From Heracleum sosnowskyi (taxonomy: Eukaryota > Streptophyta > Magnoliopsida > Apiales > Apiaceae): DNA of 64,000 nucleotides. The DNA lies in NCBI GenBank assembly GCA_030848705.1, contig CM061243.1, positions 122,784,674-122,848,673 on the forward strand, read 5' to 3'. The position numbers and the translations under genes are program-made. The notes beneath the pieces were generated by a model. It was not told where the DNA came from and did not search any database. It saw nothing but the letters and a program-made list of their open reading frames with translations. Shown here in pieces: positions 21,098 to 34,299 of this stretch (positions are counted from its first letter, which is position 1; every line of letters begins with the position of its first letter).

Positions 21098-22172
21098 GTC
21101 ATCAACATACGGATCATTACTCTGAGTAGCAGCAAGCTTTGCTCTCAGAATGTTCTCGATTTAGGTAATTATTGATGCAAGCCATTGTTTGCGAGGCTGG
21201 AATTATCTCCAGATTTAACCCTATACGTTTAATCCGTTGGTTTTGCGGTTGAATGTCAACGGGAAGATCACGAGGAGCGAACTGAAATGTCCACCAAATG
21301 GAGAACCGTGGGGTGATCCAGTAAATTGTAGCTGGGAACTGGAGAAGGGAAGATGACTTGGTGCATTAAGCGGCAATTGGTTTCCACCTGGGAGATGAGG
21401 AATGTTGGAATTGTGTGACTGGTTGGATGAAGGCTGCAACGATCTGCCTCTGGGGGTGGATGTGAAGTAAAAGATGATTTTGGAACAAGAATAGGTTCAC
21501 TGGAGAAGTGATGGTGTTGGAAAATATTCTTATGATGTTCGTAAAAGATATGATTCCTCGGGTGAGAAGACTGTAGCAGCGGTGACCATCTTTTGTTTTC
21601 TTGAGCACGTTCTGCATCAACTCCATGTTGATTGTACCAGTTAGGAGACTTCGACTCTGGTAACCAACCCTGAGCAAATGAGCCTGGCTTACGAAATCAT
21701 AAAATGACCAACTCAACTCTACAACATCGTATAATCATGTGAATTAAGTGTTAATTATTCTTTAGGCAAGTAGATTGTTAGGTCAGATATCGACTATGTT
21801 TTCTTAGAATGAAGCAGCTATTTTCATTTTTCAGGAAAACGAAACAGATATCAGCGGCTCATCGTCACATATCCCTAATTATTTTAAAAACTAAGTCTGA
21901 CATCTTAAGCCTGGTTGCATTTACTTGAACATAGATGAAAAGCAAGACATTTTTTATGAAGAATGAACATTGCTTGCGCGCTCAGCTGCAGGGATGATGT
22001 CATATTAAAAGGTCAATCCAACTTAAGCTAGCCGGTAGCTGAGCTTAATGCCATTAAAATTCTTTCTTTGTCACAAGGTTAAGATAAATCTAATTTGAGA
22101 CCAGGATGATCATGAGAATGTTTCAAGTACATTCCACAACCACCAATTAAAAACAACATGACATGTAAGGTA
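21098..22172 (-). pseudogene. PAT1 pseudogene, copy 1
   Basis: Duplicate of the start of PAT1 exon 5 plus adjoining intron 4, same orientation as the parent. Read on the minus strand, intron-like DNA (22172-21690) leads to an acceptor and GSFAQGWLPES, the NWYNQHGVDAERAQENKRW block, FSSEPILVPKSSF and a proline-rich stretch with frameshifts. It then jumps from the parent's 26.58 kb position to 26.24 kb (IENILRAKLAATQSNDPYVDD) and ends at the LTR. Because intron sequence is kept, it arose by DNA duplication rather than retroposition. It is not able to make PAT1. Confidence 0.85.
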
Positions 22173-23443
22173 AGGGTAGTGCTAGGTACCCCAAAAATTT
22201 TACCAAATTATTTACCGAATGATAAGGCACGACACTTGACACGTTTTTATTTGGGAACGCATATGTATGCAAGCAGGATCCTATTTTATTATTAGGAAAG
22301 GTACCAATTCTACACCTTCAAGTAACAAGCTATGACGCCGAAGGTTTGGTTACCTTGGTAAACATTTACATCAAGCACTAAACATACACACAAAATTGAC
22401 TATCGGAGATTTGACGGTCAACTTATTGATCTTGCAATTTATTGTGGTCATGGGAGATGGTCAGGCTATCGGGTGTAACGACAATATGTGGGCTGGCTGG
22501 TGCATCAGTGTATTGTTTAATTTTTTTGACATGTCATTTCTTGCTTTCAATGATTGGCCGAAGTTTTAATTTTTCGTATTTTCACATAGAACTGCAAAGG
22601 GTGTTACAGGTATAATGATGTTATTGTTTAATATTTTGATTCTTTTATCATTGTGAAAAGGTGTAATAATTTAAAATTTAATAGCACAATTTATTTATTA
22701 GCCGCGTTGTATCAATTCTTTGTTGATATGTTTATCGTCGAATTAGGCAAAATTATTGTTACAAGTACCAGGAGACTTGCGACTTTATTTGAGTTTGAGA
22801 AATAGGGACCTTAAATTTGAGATAAATTGCTTTGCATCTGGCATTCATATCGATAGCATTATAATTGATTGTTTTTTGGACACTATATCACATTACTTGG
22901 AACTTTTTTGGTTTGACAATCAACAACTTCTGAGAAGTTAAGAAGCAGCATAGTGCGGCAGAGAAAAGTTAGTGGCAATTCAGATGCGATAGCAGCAAGT
23001 GAACCAATTTGTGTGCATCTTTTGCAACCAAACCATAGTCAGCAGGCATCATTCCGGGTTGGAGATCATAGAGAATTAATCAGTCAAGATAGTGGCATGC
23101 TAGCTCTTAACCAGGTTCCACCGACGTCAAAACAAATGTTCACACATGACATCAACATAGTGTGAGGTAAAGATTTATTAAAAAGTATATCACATGTTCC
23201 TTCCTCAATCATCAAAAATGTTTTAGTTGCCAGATGAGCAAGAGCGCATTTGTGATGCATATTCCTTTAGCCTTTTGTACTCCTCCGTCTTTTTTACCTC
23301 TGTATGAAGACCGAGAGATCGCGTTTAATTTCAAGCAACAGTTTTTGGACGCTTTCAGATTCTTCATATGTCTTTATCATTGTCTCTGCAAATTATATAA
23401 AAAAGTTAGAATACAATCGTTGTAAAAGATTACGGTGGATGTA
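22173..23443. other. Unassigned spacer
   Basis: It contains short open stretches at 22756-22941 and 22953-23165, neither of which I can assign. A GGTAGTGCTAGGTACC-type sequence at about 22182 may be a repeat end. No gene is called. Confidence 0.3.
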
Positions 23444-23600
23444 CACTACTAGAAATATAGCAATAGACATCGGTTTTTAGTCGATGTCATTCTAAATTTC
23501 GACCGATATCTTCGCGTGTGATGTTAAAAATCTGAATTTTAGACATCGGTTTTTACCCGATGTCTATTACATATTTACACTATACAATCAAGTAATTAAA
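23444..23600 (+). mobile_element. CACTA-type transposon end
   Basis: It starts CACTACTAGAAATATAGCAA after GTA. Subterminal copies of GACATCGGTTTTT and its complement-like GTCGATGTC follow at 23465-23565. CACTA termini with short subterminal repeats are typical of plant CACTA (En/Spm) elements and their non-autonomous forms. No partner terminus (TAGTAGTG) was found downstream, so this is a truncated end. Confidence 0.6.
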
Positions 23601-24092
23601 ATAGTTACATTCGATAATATAATGATGAAGCCTGATGTATACATTACATTTGCAAAATCACGATTTTCAAAGTTCATAATTTAAGTCAATTTTTTTTTTT
23701 TGGTTTTGATGCATGGTCTTCCTCTCATAGACTCAATGTAATTTTGTTGTTGGAGAAGCACTACAAGCATACATCAGATAAAAGAAAAGCTGTGTTTTCA
23801 GTTTTTCCTAGAAATGATTCCTCCCACTTCTTTTTGCAACTTTGTGCCAAATTCGAAAGTATATTCATCTTATGCATGTCATTAATTAAAAAAATCCTTA
23901 ATTTTTTAACAAGATAAATAAAAAAAATTATTAGAACTTCTTTTTTTTAAATTTATGAAAATAAAAACAAAATATTTTTGAAAAATAAATAAAACAAAAC
24001 TGACTATATTTTTATAAAATATTTGTTCAAAGACAAACAAATTAGATATTAAAAATGTATATAAAAATTAAATATTGGGGGGTTCGAATCTG

Positions 24093-24271
24093 TGATCAGA
24101 ACGTCAATGACACATCTCTGAAAGCATCTGATGCAAAAGAAGTAGAGCGCTAACCTCTACTTGGATCACACCCTTGCTGTAAACAATTTCTTCTGTAGTA
24201 CTAGTAACCTCTTTTTCAGCAACAAAAGTCGCAGTTTTCAACTCTTCATAGTTGTCAACATGCAAGGCAAA
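24093..24271. pseudogene. Fused fragments: eIF3j exon 5 piece and unidentified exon
   Basis: 24093-24150 (plus) copies part of eIF3j exon 5 (ATCTGTGATCAGAACGTCAA; GCATCTGATGCAAAAGAAGT). It is joined directly to a minus-strand exon (24271 down to about 24150) that has a TTTACAG acceptor and reads FALHVDNYEELKTATFVAEK, then EEIVYSKGVIQVEV. The second exon also appears at 43230, 46527 and 49545. I do not recognise its parent gene. Confidence 0.6.
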
Positions 24272-25050
24272 CTGTAAATCAAAGAGGACTAACCATTCTA
24301 AAAAAATCTGATGTAGTAAATCAAACTTCTTTGGTCAAATCAGAACACTAACTCAAAAGAAAATTTAAAACCCTGAAAATCTGCTATACTTCTTGATCTA
24401 CCAGAGAAGCAACCAATCAAAGACAAAAATGAGCAACTCCATTCTACGATTAAGATGAGTACCCTCCAATATCTGTGAGGGGATATCGGAAGCAACAACT
24501 TACTACGCGGCCAATTGGCCAACAAAATATAAATCGAATCTTTACGCTGAAACCATAGCAAAGTATAAATTGCACAAAGGAGTCATGCTCGTGCATTTTA
24601 GCAAGTACATATAAAATTCCATGTATTTCATAAATTCAGAATCACCTTCTACAGCACTGAGGTATGAAAATTAAAATGAAGCTTCGCCTCAAAAGACGAA
24701 AAACAACTATCAGAATTATCCAAACAAAACAGTCCATCCCCCTACCCCCTTGAATATAATGGGAGAGGAGAATGAAGGAACATATTCCTTCCAAATGAAA
24801 ACTGTACAACTTAATCCCTCCAAAGTCTATATTACTATCATAACTTGCACGAGAGCACCAAAATAAGCACTTCTACTGCTTGAGACACTTCTACAATCAA
24901 ATCTTATGGCCAGTACCTACTGCTTCCTCCTTTGGGTGGTGCATTGAACTGGTCACACCAAGTGAAGGGGAAGAAATCTCAATAAACCCGCACCTAAATG
25001 ATGACCTTTGTAGAATTAATTGAGATGTGCTAATCAGATCAGAACAGTAA

Positions 25051-28000
25051 TTATGCAGCCGATCGTTGTGCAAAGTCCAATAAAACCTTCCTCTGTTGTT
25101 CGTTTGTATGAGGTAGACTTGCTCGTAAAACTTGTACTGGCATTTCTTTACTCATAGCTTTTGTTGTCTCTGAACCTATAGTAGACATATCTGTAAGGCC
25201 CTGTGCAAGCAGAGACTGCACAGTAGTGTCGTACTTGCTGATGCAGTACTTCGTAAGAAGTTTAAAGAACGCATCAAAAGAAGCCTGCCAAAAAGTTCGA
25301 TTTGGCATACTGCAGTTTACAGCAGTATGAGGATCTCTTAGGAGTTCAGTAGCCCTTTCTAGTGCAGATATCAGAATAACAGAAGCACCTTCTCCAGCAG
25401 AGCTCCCAAGGGGTCTGAGAGGCGGATGCTCTGCAGAACAAACCACTGAAGCAAGACAGGCCCCGAGTGCTCGAAGGTCCATTCCACGAACACTGGATGA
25501 AACAATTTTTACAAGATTGGTAGTTGTTTCAGCAGTCTTGGGGTCAGCAGGAGGGGTCCCAAACAAGAATCTCAAATGACGGAAAATTGCCATACAGACT
25601 ACTCGCATAAGGTCAGCGCTAGAAAAGAGGAGCTGAAGGTACCTGCATAGGAGCTTTCGACCCTTAGGAAGAGAGACTAAGCGGAGGAAAACAAGGTCAT
25701 CTTTGGGAGCCAAATTTACAGTGTGCCCATTTTTGCCAAGCGGGTCAACAAGTTGAAGTGATGATGCCAGACCCTCGAGCAAGACCTCTCGACGCCCCCT
25801 TAGCTGCATCACAACATCTGGGAGTTGGTTGAACTGTAGGAACCTGTCAATATCATCAACATCAAGAAGAAGAGAAAGGCCATCTTCAATTGTTACTCTG
25901 GCTGCAAGCATTGGCTCCTGTTCCAAGGGTTTCTCCCGTCCTTTCTGTTCAGTGTTGTCGGTGCCTAGTGAATTTGGTGGATCAACTTCAAGAAGTGGAC
26001 GGGGTCTACGAATTGAAGAGAAGGAAACCCGCCCAAGAGCATCAACCTTAAGAAAGGCATGCGGCTCAGTACTTAGTCTAGCACGGGAAGAAAAATCCTT
26101 GAGGTTGGTTGGGCAAAAATGGTGTCTCAATTTTGCACCACCACTTTTCTTTGCTAAACAAGCTTGGTGGTAGTAGTCATCAACATACGGATCATTACTG
26201 TGAGTAGCAGCAAGCTGCGCCTTCAGAATGTTCTCAATTTCGTCAGCAGTCATATATTTGGCCCTGAACTTTGGCCATCCACTATCAGTCCATTGGTTGC
26301 TTGCATCAAATCCATGGTTTGGATTAGACATACCCTGCCTTCCTCTTGGAAAAAACTTAGGTCTTTGATCTCTTAAATCAGTAGATCCAAGCATTTCAAA
26401 ATTTGTCATCATATGTTGAGCAGGAGGAAGATGTCGATTAATTAGCTGTGGCTGCAGTCCTGGTACATGGCCAAATGAAGGCTGAAATTGATGGTGCATT
26501 CTATGTTGTTGGGCCTGTTGCTGCATCAACTGTGGAGGCATTAAACCATTTGAATTAGGTAATTGTTGAAGCAAGATATTGTTTGTGAGGCTGGGATTAT
26601 CTCCAGAATGTAACCCTGTATGGTTAATCCGTTGGTGCGGTTGACTGTCAACGGGAAGACCACGATGACCGAACTGAGACAAATGTCCACCAAATGGAGA
26701 ACCGTTGGGTAATCCAGTAAATTGTAGCTGGGAACTGGAGATGGGAAGATGACTTGGTGCATTAAGCGGCAATTGGTTCCCACCTGGGAGATAAGGAATA
26801 TAGGAATTGTGTGACTGGTTGGATGAAGGCTCAAAAATTCTGCCTCCGGGGGGTGGGTGTGAAATAAAAGATGATTTCGGAACAAGAATCGGTTCACTGG
26901 AGAAGTGATGGTGTTGGAAAATATTCTTCTGCTGTTCAGGATGAGACGATGTTCTGTGCAAAAGATATGATTCCTCGGGATGAGAAGACTGTAGCTGCGG
27001 TGACCATCTTTTGTTTTCTTGAGCACGTTCTGCATCAATTCCATGCTGATTGTACCAGTTAGGAGAATCCGACTCTGGTAACCAATCCTGAGCAAATGAA
27101 CCTGGCATATGAAATCAAAAAATGACCAACACAACTCTACTACATAGTATAATCATGTGAATGAAGTGTTAATTATACTTTAGACTTTCCACCACCCAAT
27201 TTTTGTTATGTCCAAATATTCTATATTACTTTAGGAAAGTAGATTGTTAGGTCAGATATCGACTATGTTTGCTTAGAATGAAGCAGCCATTTTCAGGAAA
27301 ACGAAACAGATATCAGTTGGTCATCATCACATAATCCTAATTATTTTAAAGAACTAGGTCTGACATCTTAAGCCTGGTTGCATTTACTTGAACGTATATG
27401 AGAAGCAAGACACTTTAGTACGTAGATGAGAAGCAAGACACTTTAGTACAAACTCTCAAGGATGACAAGGGCACATGCCTTGTACTTGGTTAACAACCAA
27501 AACTATCTAGACTAAATTAGAGCAGTTGACCCCTTCTTTAACCATATGAATGCTAATATAATTCTGTCACCGGGAAAATAAGAGCTACTTTTTCATAAAA
27601 ATGAAATATCTAGATCAATTATTGAGAAATGAGAGTGTTAGAATCCTCCCGCATACAGATTACAACTTGATATATTAGCACTTATTCATCAAATCACCAA
27701 AAAATGCAATTTCTGCATTTTCAAGTCAATGTCCACACAACAATTTAAAAAATGCTACCAATTCAACAAATACTAGTTCATACAATACAACTCTAGTTGT
27801 TACTCGCTGTAATTATGTAATAGTGCTACAGGTTAAAATGATTTCTATTAAATCTTACACCAACTAATTTTGCTTCAGACATTAGTACTAGCAAACTAAA
27901 TTTGTACATCCAGCCAAATCCGGTAACAATCTAATTTGTAAACCAAATCGAGCAACAAGTAACATGTAGTCCATCATGAGAAAACAATGCTGCATGGATC

Positions 28001-31000
28001 AATTAAATATATTTTTCGTGAAGAGTTAACATTGCTTGCCCACTCAGCTGCGGGCATGATGTCATATTAAAAGGTCAATCCAACTTAAGCTAGCCAGTAG
28101 CTGAGCTCAATGCCATTAAAATCTTTCTTTGTCACAAGGTTAAGATAAATCAAATTTGAGACCAGAATGATCATGAGAATGTTCCGAGTACAGTCCACAA
28201 CAAACAATTAAAAACAACATGACATGTAAGATATTTTAGAGTTGTACTCACTTCCTCTGGATCCCCAATCATTAGTTCCATCCACACTTCCTGGCACACT
28301 GACTGCCTTGTTTAACTGTTAACAAGATAAAAGCAAAAAAAAATCATGTGGGGAAATATGGAAGCAGATATTACTATAGTAAAGAACCTACTTCAGTAAA
28401 TGCCAATAAATTAATTTGCAATATCACTCCGCTACAAAGGATGTGGAAATTTCAAAAGAAGAACTGTTCAAAGATCATATCAACCTACATAAAGAAAGCC
28501 CATCGAGTTTGTTTCTAATTTATTTTATTGCTAATTCAGTTGCCGTCAAAACTACTGCTTTTCATGAAACCACTCCCACCTTCAGATCTTTTAATCATAA
28601 AATGCTGAGGCCTTCAATTTTTAAGAATACTTGTGTTATTAAGTTGGAAACACAAAATGGAACTACAAAGCTTTCTTCTTTTTAGCTTATTAAGCTGCAT
28701 CACATTTATAAATAACCGGGTAAAAAGGGACCACTTTCCATTTAGTCACCAGATCAATCTCTTCATTATTACTTATACAAAACAAGACCTAACATTTTTA
28801 GTGTCTTTTCACACTCCAGTAACATATGAAACTAAGTGTGTAGTGTGTGGGGCGTGTGTGTGTGTGTGTAAAATAACAAAATGAAAAATTGTGACAAAGA
28901 GTATGTTCATTACTTGTCTTGAAGAAAGAATCAGTAAAAATTGTGGTAAAGAAGAAGAGAAACATTTTACTTTAAAATACATTGTTGTTCATTGATGAAG
29001 CTTCTAAAACTGAACAAGGACAACTGCCACATTTCTGTTACTCGTGATCTACCTGGACAAGGACAACTGCTACATTTCTGTTACTCACGATCTACTTACA
29101 ATATTCCATATTTTAACTAGAACTTTAGCCACTTGGAACTTTCTGTAGACTAGGAGTGAAGAGGTTTATAAATCAGTAGATAGAATGGATCAAAGCATGT
29201 ACCTATAGAGAATGAACTTCATCTTAATCATCTTGCTGGACTGTTCTCTATTCTCAAGAGATGAAATTAAAAACTTCAGTTTTCTTATAACTATTATTAT
29301 TACAGTCAGCCAGTAGACCTTATTGATTATTATTACGTTGTCAGTAATTTTAATATCAAATAATAATACTATAAATAAGAAAATCGGATTGGGCCATGGC
29401 TATTCAGCTCATTCTAACTTCTCTTTTCCTTAGGTATCCAATACCGAAAATTTTCACATTTGACTTGTTACACAAATTATATTTAAAGATCTCTAGCTTA
29501 ATACTGATGTTAACAATTAGTTTGTCGACAAGGTTGAGGACCTGGAGGCTTGTCAACACGGACTCCTTGTATCTAAGTAGGTGGTGAGGGTGTCCAGCTA
29601 CATATAAATCAAGTTCAATATAATACTCAAATTTTTAAATATTAATATATCAAAATAAAGCACACAATACACATACAGAAAAAAAAATGTAAAAAGCAAA
29701 ATGTAATCAGTAAGAAAAGAGAACAAAGAGGCCGAGACTAATTTGAATCAAAAAGAGGGCCATTAAAAGAGGAGGACGAGATAGAAAAGAAAAAGCATGG
29801 AGATAAACTGAAGGGAAATGGAGATGAACATAAAGAAGTATCTTATACATGTTACTTATTAGTCTAAATATAATTGGTGTTGAGGAAAATACTGTATTTA
29901 TTTACATGTTTTATATGCGGGGATAAGAGTTTACAGGAGTTTACTAAATAAGTAGCATATTTATGATAAGCCTACTTGTTTATGGGCCTTGGCTAATGGT
30001 CTGTTTGATTATTTTATTACGGTTCCTATTCCTATAAAAGTAATGTAACTACCACATATTTTTAAAACATTTGAAAATGTGTTATCAAATATTAAATTGT
30101 GTCTCCTCTTTCATGGGTTGCACCCATCGTATATCCTACCTTCCACAGTTGGGAAACCCTAGGGATAGTGGATTTGCAGTGGTTAATCCACCCAAGTTTA
30201 TTATTTTTCTTGTTTAATTTCATATATTTCACTTCTATCAAAGTCGTCCAACATCCTTAAGAAATAGATCACTCCAGTGAGTCCAATTTACTCGTCACAA
30301 ACAAAAATCTGTTTTACGCTATGATACATGGGAATCAACATAATAACAAAGGCTAAAGGGAAATAATAAAAGCTTCCTGGGCTTTGGTTAGATGACTCAT
30401 TTTACAACTGACTATCATCCAAAATGGGAACGGTTTAAAGATATATCTAAATTTTTATTACTTTTCATTCTTGTTTGAATTTACTTTTTCTGAGATGAAT
30501 TAAGAATCACATTGTTACTACTAAATTGATTAGGAAAAAAAACAAAAAAGAGATTAAAAGAAAAAACTATATTACAAGGCAAATTACTCTTACAGAATAG
30601 GATACTGAGCAATTTACACATACAGAATTGCTGAAGAAAACTCAGACTTTGTACTTAATTGATGAAAGTAACGCACATAATTATCATATTCTAGAAACCA
30701 ACCTTTCTAAATGCAACAGCAAGACCATCAACCTCTGAAAAAGATCCTAATACGCTTCCCTGTAAAAAAGAAATACAACAAGTTACATTACATGATCATC
30801 TATAATTAAGAATGCACAATCACTTCCCAGACTAAACCACATCCTGATGGCTGATGGACATAGCTAAGAAAACAGTAAAATACTAAAACCAAAATGCAAG
30901 TAAACCAGATCCCAATGGCTAATGGACATTAGCTTAAAAGAAAAACAGTCAAACCAAAAAGTAAAAAGATACATAGAAAGTTCAGTGTTTGCATATATGT

Positions 31001-32873
31001 GGTCACCAGTATGCACACAAAGAAGACCATGCACAACAGATAACTTTCCTTGTTTAGCTAGATATTCCACTTGCTGCCAAAATCACAGAAGACTGAGTAC
31101 TACTCGCCTCCCCATCCCAGATCCCAGTGTTATAATTAACAGAAAATGGGAGACTGATCGGAAGAATTATTGGACATCAAAGCTCTTACCATTTTCTACT
31201 CATTTACAAAACAATGGGAGATCTAGCATCTCTACGAGGTATGAATTTCTAAAGCAATAGCCCTGAAGGGAGAACAATGGAGGGAAAGCAGGAGTTAAAT
31301 TGAGGTTTGCGCGAAACATTCGCGCAAGACAAAGTAAAATGCCAATATCTTAATAGTTAATTCTCATAAATAATACTCCCATTAAGATGCAAGCTGACCA
31401 ATTTGAACAAGACTAAACTACCATCCTGATTCAACTTGAAGTCTAAAAAGGTAATAAGGAATTATGTATTAATTGATTTAGAAAGATTACATTGTAATCC
31501 TAGTTTATTAGCAATTTGGCATTCTCAGTCTTTCATATTGCTCCCAAATAATCTCCTTGGGATTTTTAAGCAGCTGTTCTGCACCAGAAAATCTAAGCCT
31601 GACGAATCCTCACTTGCCAAAATGAGTACAAACTAATACCTAATCAAAGAGATAGCCTAGCATTCACAGAACTCAGGAAACAGCATCTAAAGAATTAGGA
31701 ATTGCATAGATAGACCTACATTTATAAGAGTCCAGAGAACAACATCTGACTAGATAGCCTCACTGACATCTAGAAAACTCCAGAAAGCAAAACATCCAAC
31801 TAGGTAGCCTAGCATCATAAAAAATATGCCAGAAAGCAGCATTTAACTATCCAAAAGTTAAAGGATAAAGGATATGCAGAGCAAGTATAACATCATGAAC
31901 TAAAAGACATGTTATCCCTTAGTCTTTGTGCACAACACAATATTGAATCAATTGTGCCTCCTCGCTATAGCAAAATGCAACATTAGGAAATTTTAGTTCA
32001 ATTAATTTTTGTTGGCACAAAAAACGGTATGCATTAGGTCTATCCATGTGTAACTACAAAAAGTACATACAATGATACCAGATCACATACACTTAAAACT
32101 CAATTTTACGTAAAAAGGAAGAAAATGTAATCCAAACTTCATGCATAGATAACATTTATAGTAGTTACAATAACAGTATCTAAGCACACGTCTTAAACCA
32201 ATAATCCATCAAATATAGCACTCGTCCAGATCGCATATACTTACAAGTCAATTTCGCATAAAAAGGAAAAAATGTCAACAAAACTGCATGCACGTACTAC
32301 AATTTTTGCACTAATAAAACAACACTTAAGCACACAACGCAAACCAATAATACATCGAAGGTTTAAAAAAAAACCTCGTCTCCATCCAACTGCGGAACTT
32401 CATCATCAACTCCAACCGCAGGAACGTACTCAATCTCATCTTCCTCTTCATCTTCTAGTCCTCCTAACTCGACTTCCTCAACAACATCCTTCCCGAAAAA
32501 CGCATACTGAGAAGCATCAAACACTGCATCCAAATAATCGACTCAAATTCAACATCAACCAAACAAAACAAAGCCAATTCACACGCATCCTCTCCTCAAG
32601 CTTATCAAACAACACTCACAAATCATCACGATAAGAAAAACACGCTAATTTCGCTGCTAATTAAACTAAACTAAAATTAAATTACAAAGACTCAATTCAA
32701 TTATAACAATAATCACAATTATTAGTAACAAACTAAATTTTAGTTCATTTTAATTCAAATTAAAACAACAAATACATATATATATATATACATATAGTGT
32801 ATGCAAAGATCTAGAAAAAACCTGTTGAATTCGAATCAATTGGCTGCGGAATTGAATCTCCGCCTTCATCCAT
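25051..32873 (-). CDS. PAT1: PAT1 homolog (decapping activator)
   Basis: Complete gene of five coding exons: 32822-32873, 32375-32523, 30703-30759, 28252-28315 and 25051-27101, with GT-AG borders and consistent phases, total 790 aa. PAT1 links the LSM1-7 ring, DCP2 and mRNA 3' ends in P-bodies and promotes decapping of deadenylated mRNA. The N-terminus has the conserved FDASQYAFFGKDVVEEVELG box and an acidic run, followed by FSSEPILVPKSSF, a long Pro/Gln-rich region with NGLMPPQLMQQQ, then the PAT1 core beginning KYMTADEIENILKAQLAATH and NDPYVDDYYHQACLAKK, and the alpha-helical C-terminal domain ending VLLDFAQRSAA. Length and order match Arabidopsis PAT1 (At1g79090 type). The start ATG at 32873 follows AATTCA. 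Introns contain an LTR-like insert. Broken copies lie at 21 kb, 47 kb and 51 kb. Confidence 0.95.
29878..30240 (+). mobile_element. Possible solo LTR in PAT1 intron 3
   Basis: A 363-bp block starts TGTTGAGGAAAATACTG and ends CACTTCTATCA, with a TATAAAAG at about 30037, in the style of small Copia LTRs. No primer site follows and the 5-bp flanks do not match, so the call is tentative. Confidence 0.4.
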
Positions 32874-33378
32874 TGAATTAAAACCCTAGAAACAACAATT
32901 TTGTGTCTATATCTGTATGTATATGTATATCTGTGTGTGTATGTTTTAGAAATTTAACAACAAAATGTAGAGAGATGTTGAGAGAGAAACCCTAGAGAGA
33001 TAATTCTCTGGGTTTTTTCAGGGGAAAAAATGAATAAAATTGATTGAATTTTGAGATTTATGGAGAGATTTTTATACAGGGATAAAAGATCTTTATATAC
33101 ATCTTTAGATTTTTTTTATTAGAGCATTTTTTTGAAAACTAAATTTATTTTTGTGCATTCTATTTTTCTGCTTGTTGAAAAAAGGGATATGCTAATTGAG
33201 GTAATGGGGTGTTTAAATTCTGATTTTTGGATGTTAAGTTTTATGCATGTAAACATATTAATTATAGAAACATATTTCTTGATGATGATCAATTGAAATG
33301 AAAAATATAAGGTCATTTGTATTTTTGTAAAAAGAAATGTTAGATTTTCTAGAAATATTTAGAAAAATGACTCCAACC
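32874..33378. promoter_or_regulatory. PAT1 upstream region
   Basis: Immediately upstream (minus sense) of the ATG lies a CT/GA-rich leader with AAACCCTAG-type elements at 32881 and 32988 (telo-box-like, complementary orientation). Beyond about 33100 the DNA is AT-rich with no gene. Confidence 0.4.
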
Positions 33379-33697
33379 GGCAGACCCGTCTCAAACTTTT
33401 ACAAGGGCCTGTGCTAATTATAAAATTGTACCCTTAATTTATTCAAAATTTAAACAAGCTATGTATAATAAATATATTTTCAACACTTTTAGATGACAAT
33501 TTCCTAATTATTAGGCATGATATTTGAATAGACATCTGAAGAGTTATTGATTCTGGACGTGAGTAACTGAATAAGTCAATTTTGATGGGATTTTGCTGAT
33601 AATTAGATGGACATATATAGAATATTTACATGGGTTTTTTCTGATTTGGAGCCCTGTGCTATTGAGCTCTTTGCACACCCTCCTAGACGGGCCTGCC
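33379..33697. mobile_element. Inverted-repeat element (MITE-like)
   Basis: The ends are GGCAGACCCGTCT (33379-33391) and AGACGGGCCTGCC (33685-33697), inverted with one mismatch. AACC flanks both sides (33375-33378, 33698-33701). Subterminal GGGCCTGTGCT / GGAGCCCTGTGCT are also related. It has no coding capacity. Confidence 0.55.
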
Positions 33698-34044
33698 AAC
33701 CGTCAAGTCGATATGATGTGATTTGATATGGATCTTAAAAATAAAGAGTTTGTTCATGTATGTATAATCTATATCATTCGTAAATTACAAAACAACACTT
33801 GATAAGTATTTTAAAAGTATTTTAAAATTATAAAGGTTCTTTCTGTATACAGATAAACCAAACCAAAACAAACATACCCATTATATCCTCGTCCCGGGCC
33901 ATCGCACGGAAAACTATAACCGAAATCTTTATTATCCGACATTAATTTGCAAAAAAAGGGCAACCCCCTATTCAAGCCGAAAAAAGCGAATCCATTTATT
34001 TTTATGGTATTCAAGCAGATTGGAATATGGCTTCAAGATCCCAT

Positions 34045-34082
34045 ACACGTAGGGAGGCTATTTCCGTGAAGACCCCCGACAT
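34045..34082 (-). mobile_element. Au-type SINE scrap
   Basis: On the minus strand, GTCGGGGGTCTTCACGGAAA and then TAGCCTCCCTAC resemble the conserved inner part of the plant Au SINE family (GGGTCTTTCGGAAACAGCCTC). The tRNA-like head is not recognisable. Confidence 0.5.
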
Positions 34083-34299
34083 AGTACAACATAAAATTGT
34101 GTGTGATATATATTTACTCACAAGCAGATCAAGATAGAACAATATACACATAAGAATTATAATAAATTTTGAAAGTTAGATAATGTGTACCTTTTACTAG
34201 ATGAAAATCTAGTATAAAGACATCGAACTAACAAATTAATTGAAATCTTACTAATTATCGTTGAAGCCCGACGTGACTGTCGAAAGTCACTTGTACCCA

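Noticed and set aside
26541..27134. Second long minus-strand frame inside PAT1 exon 5
   Set aside because: Frame-shifted shadow of the Pro/Gln-rich PAT1 coding sequence.
32272..32634. Plus-strand open frame opposite PAT1 exon 2
   Set aside because: Antisense shadow of the acidic PAT1 exon; composition explains it.
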